From NCBI GenBank assembly GCA_900320565.1, contig ONSR01000019.1:1-45132 (forward strand): 45,132 bases of DNA. Reading direction: 5' to 3'. Both the position numbers and the translations under genes were made by a program. Positions 30,385 through 40,454 of this stretch are shown here, one piece after another. Position 1 is the first letter of the stretch. Every line of letters begins with the position of its first letter. The notes under the pieces were generated by a model. The model worked only from the letters and a program-made list of their open reading frames with translations. It ran no database searches and had not been told where the DNA came from. This DNA is from an uncultured Prevotellaceae bacterium. GTDB lineage: Bacteria; Bacteroidota; Bacteroidia; Bacteroidales; Bacteroidaceae.

Positions 30385-32496
30385 ATGAAGCAAGCAGGTA
30401 AAGATAAGGCCCCCAGACGCTACATCTTCATCTTCGTGATGATGCTCCTGGCCGGATTGTATATCCTGGCTAAGGCTCTCTATACGATGTTGCCGCCTGA
30501 GAGTGATTATTGGAAAGAGGTGGGACGCAACAGCAAGACGGCCCAGATACCTGCCAATCGTGGTAATATCCTTTCCTGCGACCGGCAAGTCCTCTCTGGC
30601 ACTGTGCCAAAGTATGCCCTTTATATGGACTTTGCCGTGCACGACCCTGATTCGAGCATCGAGGCAAAGACAAGGGCTTTCCGCGACTCGGCTTTCCGTG
30701 TTGACCTGGACAGTATTGCAAAGGGATTGGCCCACATCTTCCCCGACCGCGACGAGCAATGGTTCCGCCAGCGCCTGCTGCAGGGAAAGGCTCGCGGCAA
30801 GTACTCCTGGCGCATCTATCCCAAGCTGGCCAGCTACGTTCAGTATCGTGCTTGTAAGGATTTGCCACTCCTCAGGGAGAGCATGTACAAGAGTGGCTTC
30901 CATGCCGACGAGATGTTGCTCCGCCTCAAACCCTATGGCGGATTGGCAAGCCGCACGATAGGCGAACTTTACAACGATACAAGCAGCAAGCCCAAGTGCG
31001 GTTTGGAGTTGAGTTTCGACAGCATCCTTCGTGGCAAGCCCGGCTCGAAGCACTTCATCACCGTGCGCAACAGGAGGGTTCCCATCATAGATGCTCAGGC
31101 AGAGAACGGGCATGACCTGCTCACCACCATCGACATCAACATACAGGACTTTGCCGACCGCACCCTGCGCAGCAAGCTGAAGGAAGAGCTTGTGAACGGT
31201 GAGGTGGGTGTTGCCGTTGTGATGGAAGTGAAGACAGGCGACGTGAAGGCCATCGTCAACCTGACCAGAGGCGAGGACGGCGAGTACTACGAGATGAAGA
31301 ACAATGCCGTGAGCGACCTCTGGGAGCCTGGCTCGACGTTCAAGACGGCCAGCATCATGGTGGCTCTTGAGGACGGGAAGATAACCCTGAACAAGGAGGT
31401 GAACTGTGCCCCGGGCATCGTCAACATGCATGGCCGCAAGATGAAGGATCACAACTGGAACCGTGGCGGCTATGGTGTACTCAAGGTGGAGGACATCCTC
31501 GGGCAGAGCAGTAACATAGGCGTAAGCAGCATCATCGATGAGGCTTACTGCAACAATCCGTCCGCCTATGTCGATGGTTTGCATCGCGAAGGCGTCGGCA
31601 TTCCCCTCAACCTTCCCTTCGTGGGCAAGGGCGAGCCGTATGTCCCGCATCCAAAGGACAAGAGCCGTTACTGGAGCAAGCCTGATCTGCCATGGATGAG
31701 CATCGGTTACGTGACCATGCTTCCGCCCATCAGTACCCTGACGTTCTACAACGCTATTGCCAACGGCGGCAAGATGGTGAAGCCACGCTTCGTGAAGGCT
31801 GAACTGAAGGACGGCATGGTGATACGCGAGTTCCCGACGGAAGTCATCAAGGAAAGGATATGCAAGCCTTCCACGCTTCGTGACATACAGTACTGCCTCG
31901 AGCATGTTGTGAGCGGCGGCCTCGGCAAGAAGGCCGGCAATGGCGGCAAGCTCTTCAAGGTGAGCGGCAAGACAGGAACGGCGCAGTTCAGCGAGAACGG
32001 CTCCTATGCTGGCCGCAAGTATATGGTCAGCTTCTGTGGATACTTCCCCAGCGACGACCCCAAGTACAGTTGCATCGTTTGCATCAGGAAGCGGGGCCTG
32101 CCTGCATCGGGTGGCGGACAGTGCGGCCCCGTCTTCAGCGAGATATCGCAGTACATCATGTCGCGTGACTCGATGCGTAGTGCAGTAGCGGCAGCCGACA
32201 CGAACTCTGTGTTTGTCCCCGAAGTGACGAAGGGCAGTAAGCGTCGTGCCGAAGCCATCGTGGAGGGCATGGGCCTGCAGAAGAAGCAACTCAACCTGGT
32301 CGATGCAGACACAGCTCCGCTGAAGAAAGTGCCAGACGTCACAGGTATGGGTGTGAAGGATGCCGTCTATGCATTGCAGCAGCGCGGCTTGCGCGTCCGT
32401 ATCAATGGCTGCGGAGAGATTACGCGGCAAGACATCCCGGCCGGTTCCGATGCCGTCAAGGGCAAAACGATTACATTAACTGCCTCACCTAAATAA
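30385..32496 (+). CDS. ftsI: Division-specific transpeptidase PBP3/FtsI with PASTA domain
   Basis: A 703-aa class B penicillin-binding protein that cross-links septal peptidoglycan. A membrane anchor lies at ~13-32 (IFIFVMMLLAGLYILAKAL). The pedestal with RGNILSCDRQVL follows. Transpeptidase motifs are S317-T-F-K320, S375-S-N377 and K529-T-G-T532, correctly spaced, so the enzyme should be active. Residues ~640-703 form one PASTA domain (VPDVTGMGVKDAVYALQQRGL). A PASTA domain on the division PBP is usual in Bacteroidetes and Firmicutes and may sense muropeptides or FtsW state. The gene starts 7 nt after ftsL and ends 12 nt before murE. Confidence 0.96.
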   Translation: MKQAGKDKAPRRYIFIFVMMLLAGLYILAKALYTMLPPESDYWKEVGRNSKTAQIPANRGNILSCDRQVLSGTVPKYALYMDFAVHDPDSSIEAKTRAFRDSAFRVDLDSIAKGLAHIFPDRDEQWFRQRLLQGKARGKYSWRIYPKLASYVQYRACKDLPLLRESMYKSGFHADEMLLRLKPYGGLASRTIGELYNDTSSKPKCGLELSFDSILRGKPGSKHFITVRNRRVPIIDAQAENGHDLLTTIDINIQDFADRTLRSKLKEELVNGEVGVAVVMEVKTGDVKAIVNLTRGEDGEYYEMKNNAVSDLWEPGSTFKTASIMVALEDGKITLNKEVNCAPGIVNMHGRKMKDHNWNRGGYGVLKVEDILGQSSNIGVSSIIDEAYCNNPSAYVDGLHREGVGIPLNLPFVGKGEPYVPHPKDKSRYWSKPDLPWMSIGYVTMLPPISTLTFYNAIANGGKMVKPRFVKAELKDGMVIREFPTEVIKERICKPSTLRDIQYCLEHVVSGGLGKKAGNGGKLFKVSGKTGTAQFSENGSYAGRKYMVSFCGYFPSDDPKYSCIVCIRKRGLPASGGGQCGPVFSEISQYIMSRDSMRSAVAAADTNSVFVPEVTKGSKRRAEAIVEGMGLQKKQLNLVDADTAPLKKVPDVTGMGVKDAVYALQQRGLRVRINGCGEITRQDIPAGSDAVKGKTITLTASPK

Positions 32497-32508
32497 ATAA
32501 TAAAGGAA

Positions 32509-33960
32509 ATGAACCTCAGACAACTCATACAAGATTGCAAGCCACAGCAAGTGGTGGGTAGCATTGACCGAGAAGTGACGGGCATCGAGATAGACAGCCG
32601 TCGCATCAAGAAGGACGCTGTGTTCGTAGCCATGCGAGGCACTCAGGTTGACGGCCACACCTTCATCGCTGGGGCAATCGAACTGGGGGCGAGTGTTGTG
32701 GTGTGCGAGCAGTTGCCCGACACGACGCAAGACGGCGTGACGTATCTGGTCTATCCCAACACCGAGGATGTGGTCGGAACGCTGGCCACGCACTTCTTCG
32801 GCGACCCGAGCGAGCGCATGCACCTCATCGGCGTGACCGGCACGAACGGCAAGACGACCATTGCCACCGTGCTCTACAATATCTTCCGCCAGCTTGGCTA
32901 CAAGTGTGGACTGTGCAGCACCGTCTGCAACTACATAGATGGTGAGCCCGTGCCTACTGAGGTGACGACTCCCGACCCCATCACGCTGAACCGTCTGCTC
33001 GGGCAGATGGCCGACGAGGGCTGTGCCTATGCCTTCATGGAGGTCAGCTCGCACAGTGTCGCTCAGAAGCGCATCGGAGGTCTCTCGTTCAGCGGCGGCA
33101 TCTTCACCAACCTGACGCGCGACCATCTGGACTATCACGGAACGTTCGAGAACTATCGCGACGCGAAGAAAGGCTTCTTCGACAGTTTGCCCGCCGACGC
33201 TTTCGCCATCATCAATGCCGACGACCGCAACGGCATGGTCATGGTGCAGAACTGCAAGGCGAAGGTCAAGACCTACTCCCTCCACTCTGCAGCCGACTTC
33301 AAGGCCCGCATCATGGAGGAGAGTTTCGAGGGCATGGACCTGGAGATAGACGGCAGGGAGGTGAGCGTGCAGTTCGTGGGACGTTTCAACGTCAGCAACC
33401 TTCTGGCAGTCTATGGAGCAGCTGTCATGCTGGGCGTCGAGCCGCAACAGGCACTCGTCCTGCTCAGTGCGCAGAAGCCCGTCAATGGCCGCTTCGAGGC
33501 CATCCGCTCGAAGGAAGGCGTCACGGCTATCGTCGATTACGCCCACACACCCGATGCCCTCGTCAACGTCCTCACGACAATCAACGAAGTGCTGGCGGGC
33601 AAGGGACAGTGCTGGACGGTTTGCGGCGCAGGCGGCAACCGCGATAAGGGCAAGCGCCCCCTGATGGCTCAGGAAGCCGTCAGGAACAGCGACCGCGTCA
33701 TCATCACGAGTGACAACCCCAGGAACGAGGAGCCCCAGGACATCATCAACGACATGCTGGCTGGTCTCGACGCATCGCAGCGGCGCAGCGTCATCAGCAT
33801 AGTGGACCGCCGAGAAGCCATCCGCACTGCTTGCACAATGGCTCAGCCGGGCGACGTCATCCTCGTAGCCGGCAAGGGACACGAGGACTATCAGATCATC
33901 AAGGGCGTGAAGCATCACTTCGACGACCATGAGGTGATACGCGAAGCATTCGGGCTCTGA
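32509..33960 (+). CDS. murE: UDP-MurNAc-tripeptide ligase (meso-DAP adding)
   Basis: A 483-aa cytoplasmic ligase adding the third amino acid to UDP-MurNAc-L-Ala-D-Glu. The ATP P-loop is [15 protein letters not shown] (~107-121), the UDP-sugar site includes [13 protein letters not shown] and [11 protein letters not shown], and D402-N-P-R405 in [10 protein letters not shown] is the signature that selects meso-diaminopimelate over lysine. The C-terminal [10 protein letters not shown] block is also family-typical. It is followed by a 139-nt gap filled by a 22-nt tandem array, one of only two large gaps in the operon. Confidence 0.97.
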   Translation: MNLRQLIQDCKPQQVVGSIDREVTGIEIDSRRIKKDAVFVAMRGTQVDGHTFIAGAIELGASVVVCEQLPDTTQDGVTYLVYPNTEDVVGTLATHFFGDPSERMHLIGVTGTNGKTTIATVLYNIFRQLGYKCGLCSTVCNYIDGEPVPTEVTTPDPITLNRLLGQMADEGCAYAFMEVSSHSVAQKRIGGLSFSGGIFTNLTRDHLDYHGTFENYRDAKKGFFDSLPADAFAIINADDRNGMVMVQNCKAKVKTYSLHSAADFKARIMEESFEGMDLEIDGREVSVQFVGRFNVSNLLAVYGAAVMLGVEPQQALVLLSAQKPVNGRFEAIRSKEGVTAIVDYAHTPDALVNVLTTINEVLAGKGQCWTVCGAGGNRDKGKRPLMAQEAVRNSDRVIITSDNPRNEEPQDIINDMLAGLDASQRRSVISIVDRREAIRTACTMAQPGDVILVAGKGHEDYQIIKGVKHHFDDHEVIREAFGL

Positions 33961-33961
33961 A

Positions 33962-34058
33962 AACGCCCTATGGAGGAAGTGCCAACGCCCTATAGGGGAG
34001 TGAGCAACGCCCTATAGGGGAAGAAGCAACGCCCTATAGGGGAGTTACAAACGCCCTC
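33962..34058. repeat. 22-nt tandem array before mraY (4.4 units)
   Basis: Units AACGCCCTATAGGGGA-n6 start exactly at 33962, 33984, 34006 and 34028, with a partial unit at 34050. Each has the palindrome CCCTATAGGG (decayed to CCCTATGGAGG in the first). The same unit and phase occur before ftsA at 41215. Beyond it, 34059-34092 is a shorter tandem of ACTATGA units. Confidence 0.9.
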
Positions 34059-34099
34059 AACTATGAACTATGGACTATGAACTATGAACTAAAAAAGAT

Positions 34100-35365
34100 A
34101 TGCTATACTACCTGTTCAGATATTTAGGCGAATACGGAGTCTCGGGTGCCAACCTGTGGCACTACATCTCGTTCCGTGCAGTCCTCACGCTGGTCCTGAG
34201 CCTCGTCATCTCGATGTGGTTCGGCGAGTACTTCGTCCGTTGGATGCGCAGGCACAATGCCAACGAAGCTCAGCGAGATGCCAGCATCGACCCGTACGGC
34301 GTGGAGAAGAAGGGTGTGCCCACCATGGGCGGCATCATCATCATCGTGGCCACAGTCTTACCCTGTCTGTTGCTGGGCCGACTCCGCAACATCTACATGC
34401 TCCTCATGCTCTTCACCACCCTGTGGCTCGGCGCTCTTGGCTTTGCCGACGACTACATCAAGATGAAGAAGACGAAGGACGGCATGCGCCCCATCTGGAA
34501 GTTGCTGGGACAGGCAGTGCTCGGTCTGGTCATCGGCCTGACGCTCTGGATGAGTCCCGACGCCGTCATCCGCGAGAACATCGAGGGTGAACGTCAGGGC
34601 ACAGAACAAGTGGTGACGCATCGCAGCGAAGAGGTGAAGAGCACCATCACCACCATCCCGTTCGTCAAGAACAACAACCTCAACTACGCAGACATCTTCC
34701 GGTTCCTGGGCAAGTACCGTACGGCAGCCGGCTGGATATTCTTCGTCCTGGTCACCACCTTCATCGTGATGGCCGTCAGCAACGGTTCGAACCTGAACGA
34801 CGGCATGGACGGCCTCTGCGCAGGCAATGCGGCGATCATGTGCATAGCGCTGGGCATCCTGGCATACGTGAGCAGTCACGTCCACATGGCAGCCTACCTG
34901 AACATCATGTACATCCCAGGTTCCGAGGAACTCGTCATCTTCATCTGTGCCTTCGTCGGCGCACTGATAGGCTTCCTCTGGTACAATGCCTATCCCGCCC
35001 AAGTGTTCATGGGCGATACGGGCAGCCTGGCCATCGGCGGCATCATCGGCGTGACAGCCATCATCATACACAAGGAATTGCTGCTGCCCCTGCTTTGCTT
35101 CGTCTTCCTCATGGAGAGCCTGAGTGTCATCCTGCAGACCAACTATGCCAAGATGGGCAACCGCAAGGGACTGAAGTGGCGCGTCTTCAAGCGAGCCCCG
35201 CTGCACGACACCTTCCGCGTCAAGCCAGGGCAATTGCCAGCCGACTTCAAGGTGCTCATCAACTGGCCCAAGGGCTGCTGGCTGGAATCTAAGATAACCG
35301 TCCGCTTCTGGATAGTAACCATCATCATGGCGGCACTCGCCATCGTAACATTGAAAATAAGGTAA
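34100..35365 (+). CDS. mraY: Phospho-MurNAc-pentapeptide translocase
   Basis: A 421-aa polytopic membrane enzyme that makes lipid I from UDP-MurNAc-pentapeptide and undecaprenyl phosphate. Signatures: GVPTMGGIIII (~73-83), LGFADDYIKMKK with the Asp pair (~115-126), NLNDGMDGLCAGNA (~232-245) and FMGDTGSLAIGG (~303-314). About ten membrane helices are visible. An extra periplasmic or cytoplasmic loop around residues 155-195 (ENIEGERQGTEQVVTHRSEE) makes it longer than the ~360-aa E. coli protein; such an insertion is usual in Bacteroidetes. It is separated from murD by one base. Confidence 0.96.
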   Translation: MLYYLFRYLGEYGVSGANLWHYISFRAVLTLVLSLVISMWFGEYFVRWMRRHNANEAQRDASIDPYGVEKKGVPTMGGIIIIVATVLPCLLLGRLRNIYMLLMLFTTLWLGALGFADDYIKMKKTKDGMRPIWKLLGQAVLGLVIGLTLWMSPDAVIRENIEGERQGTEQVVTHRSEEVKSTITTIPFVKNNNLNYADIFRFLGKYRTAAGWIFFVLVTTFIVMAVSNGSNLNDGMDGLCAGNAAIMCIALGILAYVSSHVHMAAYLNIMYIPGSEELVIFICAFVGALIGFLWYNAYPAQVFMGDTGSLAIGGIIGVTAIIIHKELLLPLLCFVFLMESLSVILQTNYAKMGNRKGLKWRVFKRAPLHDTFRVKPGQLPADFKVLINWPKGCWLESKITVRFWIVTIIMAALAIVTLKIR

Positions 35366-35366
35366 G

Positions 35367-36701
35367 ATGAGAAGAATAGTGATACTTGGAGCTGCCGAAA
35401 GCGGCGTTGGAGCAGCAGCCTTGGCTAAGGTGAAAGGCTTCGACGTGTTCGTCAGCGACATGGGCAAGATAAAGGAGAGTTACAAACAGGTTCTCCGCGA
35501 GTATGATGTACCCTGGGAAGAGGAACATCACACGGAGGAACTTATACTCAATGCCGTCGAGGTGGTGAAGAGCCCTGGCATCCCCGAGGACGCACCTATG
35601 GTGCAGAAGGTCAGGAATGCAGGCATACCGGTCATCAGCGAGATAGAGTTCGCCGGACGCTACACGGATGCCAAGATGATTTGCATCACCGGCTCGAACG
35701 GCAAGACAACCACCACGAGCCTGATCTACCATATCTTCAAGAAGGCAGGCTACAATGTGGGACTCGCCGGAAACATCGGCCGCAGCCTGGCCCTGCAGAT
35801 AGCCGAGGGAAAGACCTACGACTACTACATCATCGAACTCAGCAGCTTCCAACTCGACAACATGTACGACTTCCGTGCCAACATCGCCATCCTGCTCAAC
35901 ATCACACCCGACCATTTGGATCGCTACGAAGGCTCGATGCAGAAATACACTGATGCCAAGATGCGCATCGTGCAGAACCAGACGGAAGACGACGCGTTTA
36001 TCTACTGGAACGACGACCCCATCATCAGTGCCGAACTCAAGAAGTATGGCATCAAAGCCAGGATGTGTCCCTTCAGCATCATCAAGAAGGAAGGCATGAT
36101 AGGCTACATCGCCGACGGGAAATATACCATCGAGTATCCCACGCCCTTCAACATGGAACAGGAGAGCCTGAGCCTCCGTGGGAAACACAATATGTATAAC
36201 AGCCTGGCTGCAGGCATCGCTGCTCGCATCAGCGGCATAGACGATGACTCGTTGCGCCAGAGCCTGAGCGACTTCGAAGGCGTGGAGCATCGCTTGCAGA
36301 AAGTGGCTCGCGTTGGCGGCGTGCAGTATATCAACGACTCCAAAGCAACCAACGTCGATGCCTGCTGGTATGCCCTCGAAAGCATGACCACACCCACGAT
36401 TCTCATCATCGGCGGCAAGGACAAAGGCAACGACTATAATGCCATCAAGGAACTGGTGCAGAAAAAGTGCGCCGGCCTTGTCTATCTCGGAGCAGACAAC
36501 ACAAAGCTCCACAATTTCTTCGATGGAATGGGCATTCCTGTAGCAGATACCAACAACATGAAGGACTGCGTGGCTGCCTGCGCTCGCATGGCTAAGCCTG
36601 GTTACACAGTCTTGCTCAGTCCCTGTTGCGCAAGCTTCGACCTCTTCAAGAACATGGAGGACCGAGGCGAACAGTTCTGCGAGCAAGTGAGGAACCTATA
36701 A
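35367..36701 (+). CDS. murD: UDP-MurNAc-L-alanine:D-glutamate ligase
   Basis: A 444-aa cytoplasmic Mur ligase adding D-Glu to UDP-MurNAc-L-Ala. N-terminal Rossmann-like ILGAAESGVGAAALA (~5-19), P-loop ITGSNGKTTTTSL (~109-121), IELSSFQLD (~156-164), LNITPDHLDRY (~179-189), HNMYNSLAA (~275) and NDSKATNVDA (~323-332) are the standard blocks. The C-terminal SPCCASFDLFKNMEDRGEQF is the MurD end (SPaCASfD). One base after mraY, 13 nt before ftsW. Confidence 0.97.
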   Translation: MRRIVILGAAESGVGAAALAKVKGFDVFVSDMGKIKESYKQVLREYDVPWEEEHHTEELILNAVEVVKSPGIPEDAPMVQKVRNAGIPVISEIEFAGRYTDAKMICITGSNGKTTTTSLIYHIFKKAGYNVGLAGNIGRSLALQIAEGKTYDYYIIELSSFQLDNMYDFRANIAILLNITPDHLDRYEGSMQKYTDAKMRIVQNQTEDDAFIYWNDDPIISAELKKYGIKARMCPFSIIKKEGMIGYIADGKYTIEYPTPFNMEQESLSLRGKHNMYNSLAAGIAARISGIDDDSLRQSLSDFEGVEHRLQKVARVGGVQYINDSKATNVDACWYALESMTTPTILIIGGKDKGNDYNAIKELVQKKCAGLVYLGADNTKLHNFFDGMGIPVADTNNMKDCVAACARMAKPGYTVLLSPCCASFDLFKNMEDRGEQFCEQVRNL

Positions 36702-36714
36702 GGAAAATGGAAAG

Positions 36715-37944
36715 ATGAAGCTAAACAATATAAAGAATAAGACCTTGATACATGGCGACCTGGGCGTCTGGGCTGTGTTCCTCATCCTATGTGCCATCTC
36801 GCTCATCGAGGTTTATAGTGCCAGTTCACGCATGACCTTTGCCTCTGGCGCATATTGGGATCCCATTATGCAGCACGGCTCCTTCATGCTGATGGGCATC
36901 TTCATCGCCTGGCTCGTGCATTTCATCCCGTGCAACTACTTTAAGTTGTTCTGCACCATAGGCATGTTCCTGTCGCTCTTCCTGCTGATTGCCGTGCTTG
37001 CCATCGGTCAGAAGACGAACGACGCGGGCCGATGGATATCGATTGGCTTCATAAGGTTCCAGCCAAGTGAACTGGCTAAGTTGAGTCTCGTAGGCTTCAG
37101 CTGCTTCATCCTCTCCTCGCTTCGCGACGAGAAGGGGGCTAGTCCGATGGGATTCAAGATAGTGGCCCTGACAGCCTTCATCACAATCCTCCTCATCTTC
37201 ACCGAGAATGCATCTACCGCCTTCATCATAGCCATTGTGATGTTCGGCATATGCTTCTATGCGCAGATACGTAAGAAGATACTCATCGGAGCGCTTCTTC
37301 TGGGCATGCTCGGCATAGGCAGTGTCTTTGGCATCGCCTATTCCATACCCGAGAAGACACTTACCGAATGGCAGATGTCTGAGGGGCCTTTGCATCGCGT
37401 GCCTACTTGGATACATCGCATCACAGACAAGCAGGAGCGTCCTGCTGACCCTCGTGACTTCAAGCCTCAGGAGAATCCACAAAAGGCATACGCCAAGGTG
37501 GCCATCGCAACGAGCAACATCATCGGTCGCGGCCCAGGGAATAGCCGTCAGCGTGACTTCATCCCGCAGGCTTTCTCTGACTTCATCTATGCCATCATCA
37601 TAGAGGAACTTGGCTTCTTCGGAGCCTTCCTGGTGCTTGCCCTCTACTTGATATTGATGTACCGCTCCATGCGTATCGCCCAGAAGTGCAAGGCCCTCTT
37701 CCCTTCCTACCTGGTAATGGGACTGGCCCTAATGATAGTAGTGCAGGCGATGATGAATATGGCTGTGGCTGTAGGCGCATTCCCCGTCACGGGACAACCC
37801 CTGCCGCTCGTCAGCCGAGGCGGTACGAGTCTCTTCATCACCTGTACCTACATAGGCATGATACTGAGTGTAAGCCATACGGCAAAGCGTAAACCACAAT
37901 ACGAAAACAAACAAATAGAAGCTCCCGAAGTAGTGGAAGCATAA
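36715..37944 (+). CDS. ftsW: Septal peptidoglycan glycosyltransferase FtsW
   Basis: A 409-aa SEDS-family membrane protein with about ten helices; polymerises lipid II at the septum together with FtsI. Family blocks: SLIEVYSASSRM (~22-33), DAGRWISIGFIRFQPSELAKLSLV (~101-124), GPGNSRQRDFIPQAFSDFIYAIIIEELGF (~273-301) and GAFPVTGQPLPLVSRGGTSLF (~355-375). The large extracytoplasmic loop (~218-265) carries many prolines and charged residues. The final cytoplasmic tail (KRKPQYENKQIEAPEVVEA) is hydrophilic. It lies 13 nt after murD and 15 nt before murG; that gap is a nearly pure AT alternation. Confidence 0.95.
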   Translation: MKLNNIKNKTLIHGDLGVWAVFLILCAISLIEVYSASSRMTFASGAYWDPIMQHGSFMLMGIFIAWLVHFIPCNYFKLFCTIGMFLSLFLLIAVLAIGQKTNDAGRWISIGFIRFQPSELAKLSLVGFSCFILSSLRDEKGASPMGFKIVALTAFITILLIFTENASTAFIIAIVMFGICFYAQIRKKILIGALLLGMLGIGSVFGIAYSIPEKTLTEWQMSEGPLHRVPTWIHRITDKQERPADPRDFKPQENPQKAYAKVAIATSNIIGRGPGNSRQRDFIPQAFSDFIYAIIIEELGFFGAFLVLALYLILMYRSMRIAQKCKALFPSYLVMGLALMIVVQAMMNMAVAVGAFPVTGQPLPLVSRGGTSLFITCTYIGMILSVSHTAKRKPQYENKQIEAPEVVEA

Positions 37945-37959
37945 TGTATATATTATATA

Positions 37960-39081
37960 ATGTATATGGAAGGATTAAGAGTCATAATAAGTGGTGGCGG
38001 TACAGGCGGACACATATTCCCTGCCGTGAGCATTGCCAATGCCTTGCGTGAGATAAATCCCGACGTGGAGATTCTCTTCGTGGGCGCAGAAGGCAGAATG
38101 GAGATGCAACGCGTGCCTGCTGCCGGATATAAGATAATAGGATTGCCCGTCCGTGGTTTGCTTCGTCCTCTATGGAAGCCAGGCAACATCAGCATCCTGA
38201 TGGACTTTTTGAAGAGCAAGCGTATGGTGAAGCAGACGCTGCGAGAGTTCAAGCCACAAGTGGCAGTGGGTGTAGGCGGCTATGCCAGTTCGGCAACCCT
38301 CAATGCTGCCTACGAGCTTGGCATCCCTTGCCTTATTCAGGAGCAGAACAGCTTTGCGGGACTCACCAATAAGACGCTTGCGAAGAAGGCCAGGAAGATA
38401 TGTGTGGCATACGAAGGCATGGAGCGTTTCTTCCCAAAGGATCGTATCCTGCTCACAGGCAACCCAGTGCGTCAGAGCCTGCTTAACGACTCATTGACGC
38501 GCGAGGAGTGTGCCGCAGCCTTTGGTTTGAACCCTGCGAAGCCAACGGTATTGCTCATTGGAGGAAGCCTTGGCGCTCGCACCTTGAACGAGAGTGTCAT
38601 AAGGAACCTCTCCCGCATCGCTGCTTCGTCGGTGCAGTTCATCTGGCAGACAGGCAGCTATTACAAGAAGGAGATAGAGCAGATGCTTGACGTGAAGGGC
38701 AAGCCAAGCAATCTTGTCGTAACGGACTTCATCAGCAGGATGGATCAGGCATATTGTCTGGCAGACCTTGTCATCAGCCGCGCCGGTGCTGGCAGCATCA
38801 GCGAGTTGTGCCTGTTGGGTAAGCCAAGCATCTTGGTTCCCAGTCCCAATGTGGCAGAAGACCATCAGACACACAATGCGATGGCGCTTGTGGGCAAGGA
38901 GGCTGCACTGCTCGTCCGCGATGCAGATGCGCCTGAGCAGCTCATACCGCTTGCTTTGGAGACGGTCGTCGATGAAGAGAAGCTCAAGAAGCTCGGAGGG
39001 AATGCAGCTGCGATGGCATTGCGCGACTCGGCACGCATTATTGCCGAAGAGGTTATAAAACTTGCAGAGGAGAAGAAGTGA
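37960..39081 (+). CDS. murG: UDP-GlcNAc:lipid I N-acetylglucosaminyltransferase
   Basis: A 373-aa GT28 enzyme converting lipid I to lipid II on the cytoplasmic membrane face. The lipid/phosphate-binding GGGTGGHIFPAVSIANAL is at ~11-28, VGVGGYASSATLNAA at ~104-118, IGGSLGARTLNE at ~197-208, and the UDP-GlcNAc site SRAGAGSISELCLLGKPSILVP at ~265-286 with EDHQTHNA. The start could be the ATG at 37960 or the one at 37966; the latter (MEGLRVIISGGG) gives the usual N-terminal length, so two extra residues are uncertain. The stop overlaps the murC start by one base. Confidence 0.96.
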   Translation: MYMEGLRVIISGGGTGGHIFPAVSIANALREINPDVEILFVGAEGRMEMQRVPAAGYKIIGLPVRGLLRPLWKPGNISILMDFLKSKRMVKQTLREFKPQVAVGVGGYASSATLNAAYELGIPCLIQEQNSFAGLTNKTLAKKARKICVAYEGMERFFPKDRILLTGNPVRQSLLNDSLTREECAAAFGLNPAKPTVLLIGGSLGARTLNESVIRNLSRIAASSVQFIWQTGSYYKKEIEQMLDVKGKPSNLVVTDFISRMDQAYCLADLVISRAGAGSISELCLLGKPSILVPSPNVAEDHQTHNAMALVGKEAALLVRDADAPEQLIPLALETVVDEEKLKKLGGNAAAMALRDSARIIAEEVIKLAEEKK

Positions 39082-40454
39082 TGGAAGAGATAAAGGCAGT
39101 ATATTTTGTAGGCATCGGCGGCATTGGCATGAGTGCCATAGCACGCTACTTCCTGAGTCGTGGCTTGGTCGTTGCCGGTTACGACAGGACTCCGAGCGAC
39201 CTCACGAAGGCACTTCAGGAGGAAGGGGCGTTGGTTCATTATGAGGACAATGTGGAGCTCATCCCTGCTCCGTGTCGTGACAGGGAGAGTACGTTGGTAG
39301 TCTATACGCCAGCCATCCCTGCAGAACATACGGAGCTGACTTTTTTCCGCAACAATGGCTTCGAGATACAGAAGCGTGCCCAAGTACTCGGCACCTTGAC
39401 GCGCTCGCTCAAAGGACTCTGTGTGGCTGGCACACATGGCAAGACGACGACATCGAGTATGGCTGCCCATCTGCTTCACCAGAGTCATGTGGACTGCAAC
39501 GCTTTCCTGGGCGGCATCACGAAGAACTATGGCACGAACTACATTCTGAGCCAGAAGAGCCCTTATGTCGTCATCGAGGCTGATGAGTTCGACCGCTCTT
39601 TCCACTGGCTGACCCCCTTTGCCAGTGTCATCACGGCTACGGATGCCGACCACCTCGACATATACGGCACCGAGGAGGCTTACCTGGAGAGTTTCAGCAA
39701 GTACAGCAGCCTGATACTTCCCGGTGGCTACCTCATCCTGCATACGGGGCTGAAGATGAAGCCAGCCGTGCAGGAAGGCGTGACGGTCTTTACCTATAGC
39801 CGCGAGGATGGCGACTTCCATGCTGAGAATGTCCGTATTGGTGATGGCCGCATTACCTTCGACCTCGTTTCGCCGCTTGGCAATATCCAGGGCATCGAAC
39901 TTGGTGTACCTGTCAGCGTCAACATAGAGAACGGCATTGCTGCCATGGCTTTGGCACAGATAGCCGGTGCTACGGCAGAGGAGATTCGGCGCGGCATGCT
40001 GTCCTTCAGCGGTGTGGACCGTCGCTTTGACTTCCACATCAAGACAGACAAGATGGCCTACCTGAGCGACTATGCCCATCATCCCGAGGAGATTCGCCGC
40101 AGCCTGGAGAGCCTGCGCGAGCTCTATCAGGGCCGTCGCATCAAGGCAATCTTCCAGCCGCACCTCTATACCCGTACACGCGACTTCTACAAGGACTTTG
40201 CCGCAGCCTTGTCGCTGCTCGACGATGTCTGCATCGTGGACATCTATCCGGCCCGCGAGGCACCCATACCTGGCGTAACGAGCAAACTCATCTACGACAA
40301 CCTGAAGCCCGGCATCAAGCGAGAGATGTGCAGCAAGGACGGCATCCTGGATGTGGTGCGTCAAGGCGGCTTCGACGTGCTTGTCACGCTTGGGGCAGGC
40401 GACATCGAGGACTATGTTCAACAGATAACCGATATACTTCGACCCTTATCATGA
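39081..40454 (+). CDS. murC: UDP-MurNAc:L-alanine ligase
   Basis: A 457-aa cytoplasmic Mur ligase that adds L-Ala to UDP-MurNAc. N-terminal YFVGIGGIGMSAIARYFLSRG, P-loop VAGTHGKTTTSSMAAHLL (~113-130), EADEFDRSFHWL (~166-177), ATDADHLDIYG (~188-198) and DYAHHPEEI (~330) are all typical. The start is placed at the ATG overlapping the murG stop (TGATG, 39079-39083); an in-frame GTG one codon earlier is possible. The TGA overlaps the ftsQ ATG (ATGA). Confidence 0.97.
   Translation: MEEIKAVYFVGIGGIGMSAIARYFLSRGLVVAGYDRTPSDLTKALQEEGALVHYEDNVELIPAPCRDRESTLVVYTPAIPAEHTELTFFRNNGFEIQKRAQVLGTLTRSLKGLCVAGTHGKTTTSSMAAHLLHQSHVDCNAFLGGITKNYGTNYILSQKSPYVVIEADEFDRSFHWLTPFASVITATDADHLDIYGTEEAYLESFSKYSSLILPGGYLILHTGLKMKPAVQEGVTVFTYSREDGDFHAENVRIGDGRITFDLVSPLGNIQGIELGVPVSVNIENGIAAMALAQIAGATAEEIRRGMLSFSGVDRRFDFHIKTDKMAYLSDYAHHPEEIRRSLESLRELYQGRRIKAIFQPHLYTRTRDFYKDFAAALSLLDDVCIVDIYPAREAPIPGVTSKLIYDNLKPGIKREMCSKDGILDVVRQGGFDVLVTLGAGDIEDYVQQITDILRPLS

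Noticed and set aside
30361-32430. 689-codon minus-strand frame opposite ftsI
   Set aside because: Shadow of a codon-biased gene; composition (Leu, His, Ala, Asp) and lack of motifs are typical of antisense frames, whereas ftsI has all catalytic motifs.
32485-40421. Long antisense frames over murE, mraY, murD and murC
   Set aside because: Each lies opposite a certain Mur gene; these are by-products of high-GC third positions.
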